Positions 47,610 to 61,025 of a DNA stretch of 64,000 bases are shown here, in pieces. The notes beneath the pieces were generated by a model that saw nothing but the letters and a program-made list of their open reading frames with translations, was not told the DNA's origin and did not search any database. The DNA lies in assembly GCA_027489955.1 (NCBI GenBank), contig JAIXYZ010000013.1, positions 992,001 through 1,056,000 on the forward strand. The letters are read 5' to 3'. The position numbers were made by a program, and so were the translations under genes. The stretch comes from Hyphomicrobiales bacterium (GTDB taxonomy: Bacteria; Pseudomonadota; Alphaproteobacteria; Rhizobiales; Beijerinckiaceae). The stretch's first letter is position 1. Each line of letters starts with the position of its first letter.

Positions 47610-48800
47610 ATGAGCGAACACCAGATCCGCAACTTCTCCATCAATTTCGGTCCGCAGCATCCGGCCGCGCACGGCGTGCTCCGCCTCGTGCTGGAGCTCG
47701 ACGGCGAGATCGTCGAGCGTGTCGACCCGCATATCGGCCTGCTCCACCGCGGGACCGAAAAGCTCATCGAGGTGAAGACGTACACCCAGGCCGTGCCGTA
47801 TTTCGACCGGCTGGACTACGTCGCGCCGATGAACCAGGAGCATGCCTTCTCCATGGGCGTGGAGAAGCTGCTGGGCATCCAGGTGCCCAAGCGCGCCCAG
47901 CTCATCCGCGTCCTCTACGACGAGATCGGCCGGCTCCTCTCCCATCTCCTCAACGTCACCACGCAGGCCATGGACGTCGGCGCGCTGACGCCGCCTTTGT
48001 GGGGCTTCGAGGAGCGCGAGAAGCTGATGGTCTTCTACGAGAGGGCCTCCGGCGCACGCATGCACGCCAACTTCGTGCGGCCGGGCGGCGTCCACCAGGA
48101 CCTTCCGCCCCAGCTCATCGACGACATCTGGGATTTCTGCGATCCCTTCCTCAACGTCTGCGACGACCTGGAGGACCTGCTCACCGAGAACCGCATCTTC
48201 AAGCAGCGCAACGTCGACATCGGCGTCGTCGATCTCGACACGTGCTGGAAGTGGGGCTTCTCGGGCGTGATGGTGCGCGGCTCCGGCGCGGCCTGGGACC
48301 TGCGCAAGAGCCAGCCCTACGAGTGCTATGACGAGCTGGAATTCGACATTCCGATCGGCAAGAACGGTGATTGCTACGACCGCTACTGCATCCGGATGGA
48401 GGAGATGCGGCAGTCGATCCGCATCATGAAGCAGTGCCTGGAGAAGCTGCGCTCGCCGGAAGGCCAGGGGCCGGTCAACGTCGTCGACAACAAGATCGCG
48501 CCGCCCCGTCGCGGCGAGATGAAGCGCTCGATGGAAGCGCTGATCCATCATTTCAAACTCTATACCGAGGGATATCACGTGCCCGCCGGCGAGGTGTATG
48601 CGGCCGTCGAAGCGCCCAAGGGCGAGTTCGGCGTCTATCTGGTGTCCGACGGCACGAACAAGCCGTACCGCTGCAAGATCCGCGCTCCCGGCTTCGCCCA
48701 CCTTCAGGCCATGGACTTCATGTGCCGCCAGCACATGCTGGCCGACGTGTCGGCGATCCTGGGCTCCCTCGATATCGTCTTCGGTGAAGTGGACCGCTGA
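47610..48800 (+). CDS. nuoD: NADH-quinone oxidoreductase subunit D
   Basis: A 396-residue subunit (49-kDa family) forming the quinone cavity with Nuo[22 protein letters not shown] is the family start; [14 protein letters not shown] and the C-terminal DIVFGEVDR are conserved. Full length. The start ATG at 47610 follows the nuoC stop by one base, so translation is coupled. Confidence 0.98.
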   Translation: MSEHQIRNFSINFGPQHPAAHGVLRLVLELDGEIVERVDPHIGLLHRGTEKLIEVKTYTQAVPYFDRLDYVAPMNQEHAFSMGVEKLLGIQVPKRAQLIRVLYDEIGRLLSHLLNVTTQAMDVGALTPPLWGFEEREKLMVFYERASGARMHANFVRPGGVHQDLPPQLIDDIWDFCDPFLNVCDDLEDLLTENRIFKQRNVDIGVVDLDTCWKWGFSGVMVRGSGAAWDLRKSQPYECYDELEFDIPIGKNGDCYDRYCIRMEEMRQSIRIMKQCLEKLRSPEGQGPVNVVDNKIAPPRRGEMKRSMEALIHHFKLYTEGYHVPAGEVYAAVEAPKGEFGVYLVSDGTNKPYRCKIRAPGFAHLQAMDFMCRQHMLADVSAILGSLDIVFGEVDR

Positions 48801-48802
48801 TC

Positions 48803-49984
48803 ATGTCCGTCCGTCGTCTCGCCGCCCAGGAAGTCCAGCCCGCGTCCTTCGCGTTCACGCCGGAGAACGCCGAGTGGGCCGGCCGTCAGATCGCCAAGTA
48901 TCCCGAGGGCCGTCAGGCCTCCGCCGTGATCCCGCTCCTGTGGAAGGCGCAGGAGCAGAGCGGCGGCTGGGTGCCCGAGGCCGCGATCCGGCACATCGCC
49001 GGCATGCTGGGCATGCCGTATATCCGCGTGCTCGAGGTGGCGACGTTCTACACGATGTTCGCGCTGGAGCCCGTGGGCGAGCACTTCGTCCAGCTCTGCG
49101 GCACCACGCCCTGCATGCTGCGTGGCGCCGAGGCGCTGAAGAAGGTTTGCCACGACGTCATCGGCCCGCAGAAGACGGTCACGGCCGACGGCAAGCTGTC
49201 CTGGCTCGAGGTGGAGTGCCTCGGCGCCTGCTGCAACGCGCCGATGGTCCAGATCGGGTATGATTATTACGAGGACCTGACGCCGGAGAGCTTCGCCGCG
49301 CTGCTGGACGATCTGCGCGCCGGTCGCCCCGTGAAGCCTGGACCGCAGAACGGCCGCCATGCCTCCGAGCCGAAGGATTCCGTCAAGACGCTGACCGATC
49401 CCTCGCTGTTCGACGGGTCCGTCGTGGGCTCCTGGCGCAAGCGGTTCGAGGAAGAGGAGGCGAAGGCCAAGGCTGACGTGTCCGGCCAGGCGGCCACCGC
49501 TGCGGCCAATCCCGAGCCGGCAAAGCCCGAACCGACCCGTGCCGAGGCTCAGAAGGCGGACAGCCCCGCCGCCCGCGTGGCGCGCGGCGAGCAACCGACG
49601 TCGGGCTCTGCCCGCTCCGATGCAGGCAACGCGGGATCGTCTGAAGCGGCCACCAAGCCGCGCGGCAAAACGGCGGCCACCATCGATCCCGTTGTGTCTG
49701 ACGATCACAAGCCCACCCTCATGACAGCGCCGAAGTCCGGCAAGGGCGACGATCTGGGGCTCATCTGGGGCGTCGGACCCAAGCTCGTTACGATGCTGAA
49801 CGGCATGGGCATCTGGCATTTCGACCAGATCGCGTCGTGGAACGAGGATAACTTGCGCTGGGTCGACCAGAACCTGGGCGCCTTCCGGGGCCGCGCAGTT
49901 CGCGACAAGTGGATCGATCAGGCGAAAAAGCTTGCAACCGGATGGCGGCCGACGAGCCGCGTCGGCGACAGGTTCGAGGGGTAA
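48803..49984 (+). CDS. nuoE: NADH-quinone oxidoreductase subunit E with C-terminal extension
   Basis: A 393-residue protein, over twice the length of E. coli NuoE (about 166). Residues 1-175 are the thioredoxin-like subunit with the four Cys ligands of [2Fe-2S] cluster N1a ([11 protein letters not shown] and [10 protein letters not shown]). Residues about 190-310 are Ala/Glu/Pro-rich and disordered. Residues about 316-390 form a separate domain ([35 protein letters not shown]) resembling helix-hairpin-helix modules. Long NuoE proteins of this kind occur in other Hyphomicrobiales. What the added module does is unknown. Confidence 0.95.
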   Translation: MSVRRLAAQEVQPASFAFTPENAEWAGRQIAKYPEGRQASAVIPLLWKAQEQSGGWVPEAAIRHIAGMLGMPYIRVLEVATFYTMFALEPVGEHFVQLCGTTPCMLRGAEALKKVCHDVIGPQKTVTADGKLSWLEVECLGACCNAPMVQIGYDYYEDLTPESFAALLDDLRAGRPVKPGPQNGRHASEPKDSVKTLTDPSLFDGSVVGSWRKRFEEEEAKAKADVSGQAATAAANPEPAKPEPTRAEAQKADSPAARVARGEQPTSGSARSDAGNAGSSEAATKPRGKTAATIDPVVSDDHKPTLMTAPKSGKGDDLGLIWGVGPKLVTMLNGMGIWHFDQIASWNEDNLRWVDQNLGAFRGRAVRDKWIDQAKKLATGWRPTSRVGDRFEG

Positions 49985-49989
49985 GGCAG

Positions 49990-51303
<1,314 letters not shown>

Positions 51304-51308
51304 CCCGG

Positions 51309-53375
51309 ATGCCCAAGCTCATCATCGACGGCCAGGAGATCGAGGTCCCGGCGGAGTACACGCTCCTCCAGGCCTGCGAGGAGGCGGGCGCCGAGATCCC
51401 GCGCTTCTGCTACCACGAGCGCCTGTCCATCGCCGGCAATTGCCGCATGTGCCTCGTCGAGGTGAAGGGCGGCCCGCCCAAGCCCGTCGCGTCCTGCGCC
51501 ATGGGCGTGCGCGACCTGCGCCCCGGCCCGAACGGCGAGCCGCCGGTCGTGATGACCAGGTCGCCGATGGTGAAGAAGGCCCGCGAGGGGGTGATGGAGT
51601 TCCTCCTCATCAACCACCCGCTGGACTGCCCGATCTGCGACCAGGGCGGCGAGTGCGACCTGCAGGACCAGGCGATGGCCTACGGCGTCGACACGTCCCG
51701 CTTCCACGAGAACAAGCGCGCGGTCGAGGACAAGTATATCGGCCCGCTGGTCAAGACCTCGATGAACCGCTGCATCCACTGCACGCGGTGCGTCCGCTTC
51801 ACCGCCGAAGTCGCGGGCGTCGGCGACCTCGGCGCCATCGGGCGCGGCGAGGACATGGAGATCACGACCTATCTGGAGCACGCGCTCGGCTCCGAGCTCC
51901 AGGCCAACGTCATCGACCTGTGCCCGGTCGGCGCGCTCACCTCCAAGCCCTACGCCTTCAAGGCCCGGCCGTGGGAGCTGACCAAGACCGAGTCCGTCGA
52001 CGTCATGGACGCCGTCGGCTCCGCCATCCGCGTGGACAGCCGCGGCCGCGAGGTCATGCGCATCCTGCCGCGCATCAACGAGGCGGTGAACGAGGAATGG
52101 ATCTCCGACAAGACCCGGTTCGTGTGGGACGGCCTGAAGACCCAGCGTCTCGACCGCCCGTATATCCGTGAGAACGGGCGTCTGCGGCCGGCAAGCTGGG
52201 CGGAGGCCTTCGCCGCCATTGCCGCCCGGGTGAAGGGCACGGCGCCGGACCGGATCGGCGCCATCGCCGGCGATCTGGCCTCCGTCGAGGACATGTTCGC
52301 GCTGAAGTCGCTGGTCGCGGGTCTCGGCTCGCCGCATCTCGACTGCCGCCAGGACGGCTCGACCCTCGACCCGGCGAATGGCCGGGCCTCGTATCTCTTC
52401 AACGCCACGATCGAGGGCATCGAGCAGGCCGACGCGATCCTCATCGTCGGCTCCAACCCGCGCCGCGAGGCGCCGGTGCTGAACGCCCGGATCCGCAAGC
52501 GCTGGCGGATGGCCCCGGTCGCCATCGGCGTCGTCGGCGAGAACGCGGACCTCACCTATTCCTACGATTATCTCGGCGCCGGGCCGGACACGTTGGCGGA
52601 CGTCGCCGCTGGCAAGGGAGCGTTCGCCGAGGCATTCGCCAAGGCAGAGCGCCCGCTCGTCATCGTTGGGCAGGGGGCGCTCGCCCGCGAGGACGGCGCG
52701 GCCATCCTCGGCCTCGCCGCGCGCCTTGGCGCCCGCGACGGCTGGAACGGCCTGTCGGTGCTGCACACCGCCGCCGCCCGTGTCGGCGGGCTCGACCTGG
52801 GCTTCGTCCCGGGCGAGGGGGGCATGGCGGCACGGGCCATGGCAAAGGCCGGTGCGCTCGATGTGCTCTTCCTGCTGGGCGCCGACGAGATCGAGATCGA
52901 GCCGGGTGCCTTCGTGGTCTATCAGGGCACGCACGGGGATCGCGGCGCCCATCGCGCCGACGTCATCCTGCCCGGCGCCGCCTACACCGAGAAATCCGGC
53001 CTTTACGTGAACACGGAAGGGCGGGTGCAGCGCGCGAACCGCGCCGTCTTCCCGCCGGGCGATGCCCGCGAGGACTGGGCCATCCTGCGCGCGCTCTCCG
53101 ACGTGCTTGGCAAGCGTCTGCCCTTCGACAGCCTCGATGGACTGCGCCAGGCCCTGTTCACGGCCCATCCGCACTTCGCGCGTCTCGACGAGATCGCGAC
53201 GGGCGATGCGGCCGGGCTGGAGCGCCTCGCCAAGGCCAAGGGCAAGCCCGGGAAGGCGCCGTTCGCGTCTCCGGTCACCGATTTCTACCTGACCAATCCG
53301 ATCGCGCGGGCATCCGCCGTGATGGCCGAATGCTCGGCCCTTGCGGCCGGGCGGCTGCCGCAAGCGGCGGAATAA
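51309..53375 (+). CDS. nuoG: NADH-quinone oxidoreductase subunit G
   Basis: A 688-residue subunit that carries several electron-transfer clusters. The [2Fe-2S] ligands are in [18 protein letters not shown] and MGVRDLRPG-region; [18 protein letters not shown] holds the His-coordinated cluster N5; [10 protein letters not shown] gives cluster N4. The C-terminal molybdopterin-oxidoreductase-like domain is present but has no cofactor role. The usual alphaproteobacterial length. Confidence 0.97.
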   Translation: MPKLIIDGQEIEVPAEYTLLQACEEAGAEIPRFCYHERLSIAGNCRMCLVEVKGGPPKPVASCAMGVRDLRPGPNGEPPVVMTRSPMVKKAREGVMEFLLINHPLDCPICDQGGECDLQDQAMAYGVDTSRFHENKRAVEDKYIGPLVKTSMNRCIHCTRCVRFTAEVAGVGDLGAIGRGEDMEITTYLEHALGSELQANVIDLCPVGALTSKPYAFKARPWELTKTESVDVMDAVGSAIRVDSRGREVMRILPRINEAVNEEWISDKTRFVWDGLKTQRLDRPYIRENGRLRPASWAEAFAAIAARVKGTAPDRIGAIAGDLASVEDMFALKSLVAGLGSPHLDCRQDGSTLDPANGRASYLFNATIEGIEQADAILIVGSNPRREAPVLNARIRKRWRMAPVAIGVVGENADLTYSYDYLGAGPDTLADVAAGKGAFAEAFAKAERPLVIVGQGALAREDGAAILGLAARLGARDGWNGLSVLHTAAARVGGLDLGFVPGEGGMAARAMAKAGALDVLFLLGADEIEIEPGAFVVYQGTHGDRGAHRADVILPGAAYTEKSGLYVNTEGRVQRANRAVFPPGDAREDWAILRALSDVLGKRLPFDSLDGLRQALFTAHPHFARLDEIATGDAAGLERLAKAKGKPGKAPFASPVTDFYLTNPIARASAVMAECSALAAGRLPQAAE

Positions 53376-53390
53376 GGGGCTCTGGGGCGC

Positions 53391-54428
53391 ATGGATCTCC
53401 TGATCAACCTCGCGATCATCCTGGGCAAGAGCCTGCTGCTGCTCGTCGCGCTGCTGGTGATGATCGCCTACCTCCTCTATGCCGACCGCAAGATCTGGGC
53501 GGCGGTGCAGCTCCGGCGCGGCCCGAACGTGGTCGGACCGTGGGGCCTGCTGCAGAGCTTCGCGGACTTGTTGAAGTTCGTGCTGAAAGAGCCGGTGATC
53601 CCGGCCGGCGCCAACAAGGGCCTGTTCCTGCTGGCGCCGCTGATCACCTGCACGCTGGCCCTATCCGCCTGGGCGGTCATCCCGGTCTCGGCAGGATGGG
53701 CGATCGCCGAGATCAATGTCGGCATCCTCTACATCTTCGCGATCTCGTCGCTCGGCGTGTACGGGGTCATCATCGGCGGGTGGGCCTCCAACTCCAAGTA
53801 CCCGTTCCTCGGCGCGCTGCGTTCGGCGGCGCAGATGGTCTCCTATGAGGTGTCCATCGGCTTCGTCATCATCACGGTGCTGCTCTGCGTCGGCTCGCTC
53901 AACCTGACCGCCATCGTGACCGCGCAGGAGACGCGGGGCCTTGCCCACATGATCGGGCTGCCGTGGCTGACCTTCCTGAACTGGTTCTGGCTGCCGCTCT
54001 TCCCCATGTTCGTGGTGTTCTTCATCTCGGCCCTCGCCGAGACGAACCGGCCGCCCTTCGACCTGCCGGAGGCTGAATCCGAGCTGGTGGCCGGCTACAT
54101 GGTCGAATACGCGTCGACGCCGTACCTGCTTTTCATGCTGGGCGAGTACGTCGCCATCGTCACGATGTGCGCCCTGACCACGATCCTGTTCCTGGGAGGC
54201 TGGACGGCGCCGATCGCGCTCCCGCCCTTCACCTGGGTGCCGGGCGTCGTGTGGTTCGTGCTGAAGCTCTGCTTCGTGTTCTTCATGTTCGCGATGGTGA
54301 AGGCCTTTGTGCCCCGCTACCGCTACGACCAGCTCATGCGGCTGGGCTGGAAGGTCTTCCTGCCGATCTCGCTCGCCTGCGTCGTCATCGTCGCGGCGGT
54401 TCTGCAGGTCATGGGCTGGGTGCCCTGA
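53391..54428 (+). CDS. nuoH: NADH-quinone oxidoreductase subunit H
   Basis: A 345-residue membrane subunit with eight or nine helices that builds the quinone tunnel. [28 protein letters not shown] is the family start, [27 protein letters not shown] the conserved loop that contacts NuoB and NuoD. Complete. Confidence 0.98.
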   Translation: MDLLINLAIILGKSLLLLVALLVMIAYLLYADRKIWAAVQLRRGPNVVGPWGLLQSFADLLKFVLKEPVIPAGANKGLFLLAPLITCTLALSAWAVIPVSAGWAIAEINVGILYIFAISSLGVYGVIIGGWASNSKYPFLGALRSAAQMVSYEVSIGFVIITVLLCVGSLNLTAIVTAQETRGLAHMIGLPWLTFLNWFWLPLFPMFVVFFISALAETNRPPFDLPEAESELVAGYMVEYASTPYLLFMLGEYVAIVTMCALTTILFLGGWTAPIALPPFTWVPGVVWFVLKLCFVFFMFAMVKAFVPRYRYDQLMRLGWKVFLPISLACVVIVAAVLQVMGWVP

Positions 54429-54444
54429 CGGAACGGATGGTGTC

Positions 54445-54933
54445 ATGAGGCTCAATCAGACTGCCAAGTCGCTTCTCCTGAAGGAGTTCGTGTCGGCGTT
54501 CGCGCTGTCGATGCGGTACTTCTTCAAGCCGAAGGCGACGATCAACTATCCCTTCGAGCGCAACGAAATTTCGCCGCGCTTTCGGGGCGAGCATGCGCTG
54601 CGCCGCTACCCCAACGGCGAGGAACGCTGCATCGCCTGCAAGCTGTGCGAGGCCATCTGCCCGGCGCAGGCCATCACCATCGAGGCCGGCCCGCGCCGCA
54701 ACGACGGCACCCGCCGCACGACGCGCTACGACATCGACATGGTGAAGTGCATCTATTGCGGCCTTTGCCAGGAAGCGTGCCCGGTCGACGCCATCGTCGA
54801 GGGTCCGAACCTGGAATTCGCGGTGGAGACCCGCGAGGAGCTTCTCTACGACAAGGAACGGCTGCTGGATAACGGGGCGCGCTGGGAGCGCGAGATCGCC
54901 CGCAACATCCGGACGGACGCGCCTTACCGCTGA
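54445..54933 (+). CDS. nuoI: NADH-quinone oxidoreductase subunit I
   Basis: A 162-residue ferredoxin-like subunit with clusters N6a and N6b. The two motifs are [14 protein letters not shown] and [14 protein letters not shown]. The amphipathic N-terminal helix ([25 protein letters not shown]) packs on the membrane. The chosen ATG at 54445 is the first that gives the family N-terminus. Confidence 0.98.
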   Translation: MRLNQTAKSLLLKEFVSAFALSMRYFFKPKATINYPFERNEISPRFRGEHALRRYPNGEERCIACKLCEAICPAQAITIEAGPRRNDGTRRTTRYDIDMVKCIYCGLCQEACPVDAIVEGPNLEFAVETREELLYDKERLLDNGARWEREIARNIRTDAPYR

Positions 54934-54957
54934 CTTTTCGAGGGCGGTTCCCTCGGG

Positions 54958-54985
54958 TTGTCGCCCGGTGAATCGCTGCTATAGA
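54958..54985 (+). promoter_or_regulatory. Possible internal promoter before nuoJ
   Basis: TTGTCG (54958-54963), a 16-base spacer, then TATAGA (54980-54985) preceded by TGC. The nuoI-nuoJ gap (117 bases) is by far the longest in the operon, and a GAGGG/CCCTC hairpin precedes this element. A GC-rich stretch and a strong GGGAGGG ribosome site lead to nuoJ. Confidence 0.5.
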
Positions 54986-55050
54986 CACCCCGCGCCCCTT
55001 CCGGGGCGCATCAACCGAACCCGCCGCCCGGCGGGGAGGGACCGCGAACG

Positions 55051-55671
55051 ATGAGCGCCGTCGCAGCCTTCTTCTACCTGTTCTCGGCCGTGGCCGTCGC
55101 TTCGGCCTTCATGGTCGTGGTTTCGCGGAATCCGGTCTATTCCGTGCTGTTCCTGATCCTCGCCTTCGTCAACGCCGCGGGCCTGTTCCTGCTGATGGGC
55201 GCCGAGTTCCTGGCGATGATCCTGGTGGTCGTCTATGTCGGCGCGGTCGCGGTGCTGTTCCTGTTCGTCGTGATGATGCTCGACGTGGACTTTTCCGAGC
55301 TGCGCCAGGGCTTCATCAACTACCTGCCGGTCGGCGCCATGGTGGGGATCGCGCTGCTGGTGGAGATCGTTCTCGTCGTCGGCACCTGGACGATCTCGCC
55401 GGATCTGATCCGCGCGCCCGCGCCGGGCGCGGCGACCGCCGCGGCGATCTCCAACACCGAGGCGATCGGGCAGGTGCTCTACACCCGCTACATCTACTTC
55501 TTCCAGGCCGCCGGCCTGATCCTGCTGGTCGCGATGATCGGCGCCATCGTGCTGACCCTGCGCGAGCGGCCCGGCGTCAAGCGCCAGGACATCGGCGCCC
55601 AGGTGGCGCGCACCAAGGCTACCGCGATGGAGGTCCGCAAGGTCGCCTCCGGCGCGGGGCTGGAAGGCTAG
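55051..55671 (+). CDS. nuoJ: NADH-quinone oxidoreductase subunit J
   Basis: A 206-residue membrane subunit with five helices. [17 protein letters not shown] is the first helix, [51 protein letters not shown] covers the conserved second and third helices, including the glycine-rich pi-bulge helix that couples quinone reduction to pumping. It has a strong ribosome site and a possible own promoter. Confidence 0.97.
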   Translation: MSAVAAFFYLFSAVAVASAFMVVVSRNPVYSVLFLILAFVNAAGLFLLMGAEFLAMILVVVYVGAVAVLFLFVVMMLDVDFSELRQGFINYLPVGAMVGIALLVEIVLVVGTWTISPDLIRAPAPGAATAAAISNTEAIGQVLYTRYIYFFQAAGLILLVAMIGAIVLTLRERPGVKRQDIGAQVARTKATAMEVRKVASGAGLEG

Positions 55672-55685
55672 GGCAGGGGACCCCC

Positions 55686-55994
55686 ATGGCGATCGGCCTC
55701 ACCCATTACCTCGTCGTCGCGGCGATCCTGTTCACGCTCGGCGTGCTCGGCATCTTCATCAACCGCAAGAACGTCATCGTCATCATGATGTCGATCGAGC
55801 TCATCCTGCTCGCGGTCAACATCAACCTGGTGGCCTTCTCCACCCATCTCAACGACATCACCGGCCAGGTCTTCGCCCTGCTCGTCCTCACGGTCGCGGC
55901 GGCCGAGGCGGCCATCGGCCTGGCGATCCTCGTCGTCTATTTCCGCAACCGCGGCACCATCGCGGTGGACGACATCAACATGATGAAGGGCTGA
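55686..55994 (+). CDS. nuoK: NADH-quinone oxidoreductase subunit K
   Basis: A 102-residue subunit with three helices. Glutamates in the second and third helices ([20 protein letters not shown] and [20 protein letters not shown]) are the pumping-path residues. Standard length. Lies 14 bases after nuoJ and seven bases before nuoL. Confidence 0.98.
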   Translation: MAIGLTHYLVVAAILFTLGVLGIFINRKNVIVIMMSIELILLAVNINLVAFSTHLNDITGQVFALLVLTVAAAEAAIGLAILVVYFRNRGTIAVDDINMMKG

Positions 55995-56001
55995 GGCGGC
56001 G

Positions 56002-58059
56002 ATGTATCAGGCGATCGTCTTCCTTCCGCTTCTCGGCTTTCTCATCGCAGGATGCTTCGGCCGGTTCATCGGCGCGCGCGCCAGCGAGGTCGTCACCACC
56101 GCGCTGCTGATGGTGTCCGCCGCGCTCTCGTGGGTCGCCTTCTTCCAGGTCGGCTTCGGCACCGGCGCCACCCGCATCCAGCTCATGAATTGGATGACGT
56201 CCGGCGCGCTGTCGGTGGACTGGGCGCTGCGGATCGACACGCTGACCGTGGTCATGCTCGTCGTGGTGAACAGCGTCTCTGCGCTCGTGCACCTGTATTC
56301 CATCGGCTACATGCACGAGGACCCGGCCCGGCCGCGCTTCTTCGCTTATCTGTCGCTCTTCACCTTCGCCATGCTGATGCTGGTGACGTCGGACAACCTC
56401 GTCCAGATGTTCTTCGGCTGGGAAGGCGTTGGCCTCGCGTCCTACCTGCTCATCGGCTTCTGGTACCAGAAGGAGAGCGCCAACGCGGCCGCCATCAAGG
56501 CGTTCGTGGTCAACCGCGTCGGCGATTTCGGCTTCGCGCTGGGTATTTTCTTGGTCTTCGTCCTGACGGGCTCGGTCGCCTACGACGCGATCTTCGCCAA
56601 GGTCGGCGGCCTCGGCGAGGCGACGTTCCGCTTCCTCGGCCACGACTGGCACGCCCTGACGCTCGCAGCTTTGCTGCTCTTCATGGGCGCGATGGGCAAG
56701 TCCGCCCAGTTCCTGCTGCACACCTGGCTGCCGGACGCGATGGAAGGCCCGACGCCGGTCTCCGCGCTCATCCACGCCGCGACCATGGTGACCGCGGGCG
56801 TGTTCATGGTGGCGCGCCTGTCGCCGGTCTTCGAGATGGCGCCGACCGCGCTGATCGTCGTCACCGCCATCGGCGCGACGACGGCCTTCTTCGCCGCCAC
56901 GATCGGCCTGGTTCAGAACGACATCAAGCGCGTGATCGCGTACTCGACCTGCTCGCAGCTCGGCTACATGTTCGTGGCGCTCGGCGTGGGCGCCTACTCC
57001 GCCGGCATATTCCACCTGTTCACCCACGCCTTCTTCAAGGCGCTGCTGTTCCTGGGCGCGGGCTCCGTCATCCACGCGATGCACCACGAGCAGGACATCC
57101 GGAACATGGGCGGCCTGCGCAAGCACATCCCGTTCACCGCGGCGGTGATGGCGATCGGCACCCTGGCGCTCACCGGCTTCCCGTTCACGGCGGGCTATTT
57201 CTCCAAGGACGCGATCATCGAGGCGGCTTACGCGTCGAAGAACCCGGCCCATTCCTTCGCCTTCCTGGCGACGGTCATCGCGGCGTTCATGACCTCGTTC
57301 TATTCCTGGCGCCTGTACTTCCTGACCTTCGAAGGCAAGGCGCGCTGGGGCGCCGACGCCCATTCCCTGCACGAGGGCGTCGAGCATGCCGGCACCGCTG
57401 CGCAGGGCGGCCACGGCCACGATGCCGAGCCGGCCTCCGCGGCGCCGCATCACCATGACGATCACGGCCACCACGGCGATGGGCACCATGCGCCGCACGA
57501 GAGCCCGCTCGTCATGCTGATCCCGCTCGGGCTCCTGGCCATCGGCGCGGTGGCCGCGGGCTTTGCCTTCAAGGAAGCGTTCATCGGCCATTCCTACGAC
57601 GCGTTCTGGAAGGGCTCGCTGTTCACCGGCCAGGGCAACACGATCCTCCACGACATGCACGAAGTGCCCAAATGGGTCGTGTGGTCGCCCTTCGTGATGA
57701 TGGCGCTCGGCTTCGCGCTGGCCTTCTACATGTACATCGTCAACACCGGCGCGCCGCGCCGCCTGGCGGAAGCCAACCCGCTGCTCTACCGGTTCCTGCT
57801 CAACAAGTGGTACTTCGACGAGCTGTACGACTTCCTGTTCGTCCGGCCGGCCAAGTGGCTCGGGCGGTTCCTGTGGAAGACGGGTGACGGCCGCATCATC
57901 GACGGCCTTGGGCCGGACGGCATCTCGGCCCGCGTGGTGGACATCACCAATCGGGTCGTGCGGATCCAGACCGGCTTCGTCTACCACTACGCCTTCGCGA
58001 TGCTGATCGGCGTCGCGGCCCTCGTCACCTGGTACCTGCTGCGCGGGGGAGCGCACTGA
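56002..58059 (+). CDS. nuoL: NADH-quinone oxidoreductase subunit L
   Basis: A 685-residue antiporter-like subunit with about 16 helices at the distal end of the membrane arm. [36 protein letters not shown] and [21 protein letters not shown] are signature blocks with the Glu/Lys of the proton path. Residues about 471-500 are a histidine-rich cytoplasmic or periplasmic loop with 11 His in 30 residues (GHGHD.. [14 protein letters not shown]). The stop overlaps the nuoM start by one base. Confidence 0.97.
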   Translation: MYQAIVFLPLLGFLIAGCFGRFIGARASEVVTTALLMVSAALSWVAFFQVGFGTGATRIQLMNWMTSGALSVDWALRIDTLTVVMLVVVNSVSALVHLYSIGYMHEDPARPRFFAYLSLFTFAMLMLVTSDNLVQMFFGWEGVGLASYLLIGFWYQKESANAAAIKAFVVNRVGDFGFALGIFLVFVLTGSVAYDAIFAKVGGLGEATFRFLGHDWHALTLAALLLFMGAMGKSAQFLLHTWLPDAMEGPTPVSALIHAATMVTAGVFMVARLSPVFEMAPTALIVVTAIGATTAFFAATIGLVQNDIKRVIAYSTCSQLGYMFVALGVGAYSAGIFHLFTHAFFKALLFLGAGSVIHAMHHEQDIRNMGGLRKHIPFTAAVMAIGTLALTGFPFTAGYFSKDAIIEAAYASKNPAHSFAFLATVIAAFMTSFYSWRLYFLTFEGKARWGADAHSLHEGVEHAGTAAQGGHGHDAEPASAAPHHHDDHGHHGDGHHAPHESPLVMLIPLGLLAIGAVAAGFAFKEAFIGHSYDAFWKGSLFTGQGNTILHDMHEVPKWVVWSPFVMMALGFALAFYMYIVNTGAPRRLAEANPLLYRFLLNKWYFDELYDFLFVRPAKWLGRFLWKTGDGRIIDGLGPDGISARVVDITNRVVRIQTGFVYHYAFAMLIGVAALVTWYLLRGGAH

Positions 58060-59570
58060 TGTTCGGCTTCGGCATCCTCTCGGGCCTGCTCGTCCTCCCG
58101 CTCGTCGGTGCGGCATTCATCCTGGCGCTGCGCGGCGACAGCCCCGCAGTGCGCTCAAACGCGCTCTGGGCGGCGCTGGCGACCACGATCGCGACCTTCC
58201 TGCTGTCGCTGGTGGCGTGGTCGCGCTTCGACGTGGCGAGCCCCGCCTTCCAGCTCGTGGAATCTCATGCCTGGCTGGCGGATACGATCCGCTTCAAGCT
58301 CGGCGTCGACGGGTTCTCGCTGCCCTTCGTCGTGCTGACGGCGTTCCTGATGCCGTTCTGCATCCTGGCGTCGTGGACCTCGATCGAGAAGCGGCTGAAG
58401 GAATACCTGGTCTGCTTCCTCGTGCTGGAAGCGACGATGATCGGCGTGTTCGTCGCGCTCGATCTCGTCCTCTTCTACCTGATGTTCGAGGCCGGCCTGA
58501 TCCCGATGTTCCTCATCATCGGCATCTGGGGCGGCAAGCGCCGCATCTACGCCTCGTTCAAGTTCTTCCTCTACACGCTGCTCGGCTCGGTGCTGATGCT
58601 GCTCGCCATCATGGCGATGTACTGGGACGCCGGCACGACAGATATCGCCGCGCTGCTCCAGCACCGCTTCGCCCCCGCGATGCAGACCTGGCTCTGGCTC
58701 GCCTTCTTCGCGTCCTTCGCGGTGAAGATGCCCATGTGGCCGGTCCATACATGGCTGCCCGACGCCCACGTCGAGGCGCCGACGGCAGGGTCGGTCATCC
58801 TTGCGGGCATCCTGCTGAAGATGGGCGGCTACGGCTTCATCCGCTTCAGCCTGCCCATGTTCCCCGACGCGTCGCTCTATTTCGCGCCGCTCGTCTACGC
58901 CCTCTCGGTCATCGCCATCGTCTACACCTCGCTGGTCGCGCTGATGCAGGAGGACATCAAGAAGCTCATCGCCTACTCGTCGGTGGCGCATATGGGCTTC
59001 GTCACGATGGGCCTGTTCACGATGACCGAACAGGGCATCCAGGGCGCGATGTTCCAGATGGTGTCCCACGGCATCGTCTCCGGCGCGCTCTTCCTCTGCG
59101 TCGGCGTCGTCTACGACCGGCTTCACACCCGCGAGATCGCCGCCTATGGCGGTCTGGTGAACCGGATGCCGCTCTACGCGGTGGTCTTCATGGTCTTCAC
59201 CATGGCCAATGTCGGCCTGCCCGGCACGTCCGGCTTCGTGGGCGAGTTCCTGACGCTGATGGGCGCCTTCCGCGCCAATCCGTGGGTGGCGTTCATCGCC
59301 ACGTCCGGCGTCATCCTGTCCGCCGCCTATGCGCTGTGGCTCTATCGCCGCGTCGTGTTCGGCGAACTGGTCAAGGACAGCCTGAAGACGATGCAGGACC
59401 TGAACCGGCGCGAGATCGTCACGCTGGCGCCCCTCGTCGTCCTGACGATCTATTACGGCGTGCGCCCCGGCCCGATCCTGGACGCGTTCGCCGCCCCGAC
59501 AAACGCTCTCATCGCCTCGACCCAGGCGGTGCTCGGCGCGGCCAAGACCGCCGCCATGCTGGTGCAGTGA
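58059..59570 (+). CDS. nuoM: NADH-quinone oxidoreductase subunit M
   Basis: A 503-residue antiporter-like subunit with about 14 helices. [38 protein letters not shown] and [34 protein letters not shown] hold the proton-path glutamate and lysine. Its first base is the last base of nuoL's stop codon. Confidence 0.98.
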   Translation: MFGFGILSGLLVLPLVGAAFILALRGDSPAVRSNALWAALATTIATFLLSLVAWSRFDVASPAFQLVESHAWLADTIRFKLGVDGFSLPFVVLTAFLMPFCILASWTSIEKRLKEYLVCFLVLEATMIGVFVALDLVLFYLMFEAGLIPMFLIIGIWGGKRRIYASFKFFLYTLLGSVLMLLAIMAMYWDAGTTDIAALLQHRFAPAMQTWLWLAFFASFAVKMPMWPVHTWLPDAHVEAPTAGSVILAGILLKMGGYGFIRFSLPMFPDASLYFAPLVYALSVIAIVYTSLVALMQEDIKKLIAYSSVAHMGFVTMGLFTMTEQGIQGAMFQMVSHGIVSGALFLCVGVVYDRLHTREIAAYGGLVNRMPLYAVVFMVFTMANVGLPGTSGFVGEFLTLMGAFRANPWVAFIATSGVILSAAYALWLYRRVVFGELVKDSLKTMQDLNRREIVTLAPLVVLTIYYGVRPGPILDAFAAPTNALIASTQAVLGAAKTAAMLVQ

Positions 59571-59583
59571 GGCTTCCGAACCG

Positions 59584-61023
59584 ATGAACGCGCCCTTCGT
59601 GATGCCCGCCCTCGGCCCCATCCTGCCCGAACTCGTCCTCGCGGTCGGGGCCCTGGTCCTCGTCCTCATCGGCGCCCTGCGGGGCGAGAAGTCCTATGGC
59701 CTCGTCAACGGCCTGGCTTTCGTCGTGCTCGCCCTGGCGGCGGCCGCTCTTGTCGCGCAGCCGGCGGGCAAGGTGCTGGTCTTCGGCGACAGTTTCTCGG
59801 TCGACGGCTTCGCCCGGATCATGAAGGCGATCGCGCTTCTGGGTTCGGCCGTGGCGCTCGTCCTGTCGGTGGACTACCTGCGCCGCGAGAACCTCACGCG
59901 GTTCGAGTACCCGATCCTCATCGTGCTGGCCACGCTCGGCATGATGATGATGATCTCGGCCAACGATCTCATCGCGCTGTATCTCGGCCTCGAGCTGCAA
60001 TCGCTGGCGGCCTACGTCATCGCCGCGATCCATCGGGACAATGTCCGCTCCAGCGAGGCGGGCCTGAAGTACTTCGTTCTCGGCGCGCTCTCCTCCGGCA
60101 TGCTCCTGTACGGCTCGTCGCTGGTCTACGGGTTTGCCGGGACCGTGTCGTTCCCGGGCATCGCGGCCGCGCTCCAGGGCCAGAGCAGCCTCGGCGTCAT
60201 CCTGGGTCTCGTCTTCGTGTCGGCGGGCCTTGCCTTCAAGATCTCGGCCGTGCCGTTCCACATGTGGACGCCCGACGTCTATGAGGGCGCCCCGACCCCC
60301 GTCGCCGCGTTCTTCGCCGCCGCGCCGAAGGTGGCGGCGATGGCCATGACGGTGCGCATCTTCATCGTGGCCTTCCCCGGCATCGTCGGCGACTGGCGCC
60401 AGATCGTGGTGTTCATCTCGATCGCCTCGATGGCCTTGGGTGCCTTCGCGGCCATCGGCCAGCGCAACATCAAGCGCCTGATGGCCTACTCGTCCATCGG
60501 CCATGTGGGCTTCGCGCTGGTGGGCCTCGCGGCCGGGACGGCGCAGGGCGTCAACGGCGTCATCGTCTACATGGCGATCTATGTCGTCATGACGCTCGGC
60601 ACGTTCGCGATCATCCTGGGCATGCGCCGCGGCGACACCTATGTCGAGACGATCGACGATCTGGCCGGCCTCTCGCGCAGCCAGCCGTTCATGGCCTACG
60701 CCTTCGGCGCGATCCTGTTCTCGCTCACGGGCATCCCGCCGCTGGCCGGCTTCTTCGCGAAGTTCTACGTCTTCGCCGCGGCGATCGAGGCCAAGCTCTT
60801 CGCGCTGGCCGTGATCGGCGTCGTGACCAGCGTGGTCAGCGCCTATTACTACCTGCGCATCGTCAAGATCATGTTCTTCGACGAGCCGGCACAGAGCTTC
60901 TCGCCGCTGACGCCCGCGCTGAAGACCGTGATCGCGGTCTCCACGATCGCCATCGCCCTGTTCTGGCTTGCCCCCGCGCCGCTGGTCTCGGCGGCGAATG
61001 CGGCGGCGCGCTCGCTGTTCTGA
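59584..61023 (+). CDS. nuoN: NADH-quinone oxidoreductase subunit N
   Basis: A 479-residue antiporter-like subunit, the last of the operon. [46 protein letters not shown] and [14 protein letters not shown] are conserved. Completes the set A to N with no missing or split gene, so the whole proton-pumping enzyme can be made from this window. Confidence 0.98.
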   Translation: MNAPFVMPALGPILPELVLAVGALVLVLIGALRGEKSYGLVNGLAFVVLALAAAALVAQPAGKVLVFGDSFSVDGFARIMKAIALLGSAVALVLSVDYLRRENLTRFEYPILIVLATLGMMMMISANDLIALYLGLELQSLAAYVIAAIHRDNVRSSEAGLKYFVLGALSSGMLLYGSSLVYGFAGTVSFPGIAAALQGQSSLGVILGLVFVSAGLAFKISAVPFHMWTPDVYEGAPTPVAAFFAAAPKVAAMAMTVRIFIVAFPGIVGDWRQIVVFISIASMALGAFAAIGQRNIKRLMAYSSIGHVGFALVGLAAGTAQGVNGVIVYMAIYVVMTLGTFAIILGMRRGDTYVETIDDLAGLSRSQPFMAYAFGAILFSLTGIPPLAGFFAKFYVFAAAIEAKLFALAVIGVVTSVVSAYYYLRIVKIMFFDEPAQSFSPLTPALKTVIAVSTIAIALFWLAPAPLVSAANAAARSLF

Positions 61024-61025
61024 GC

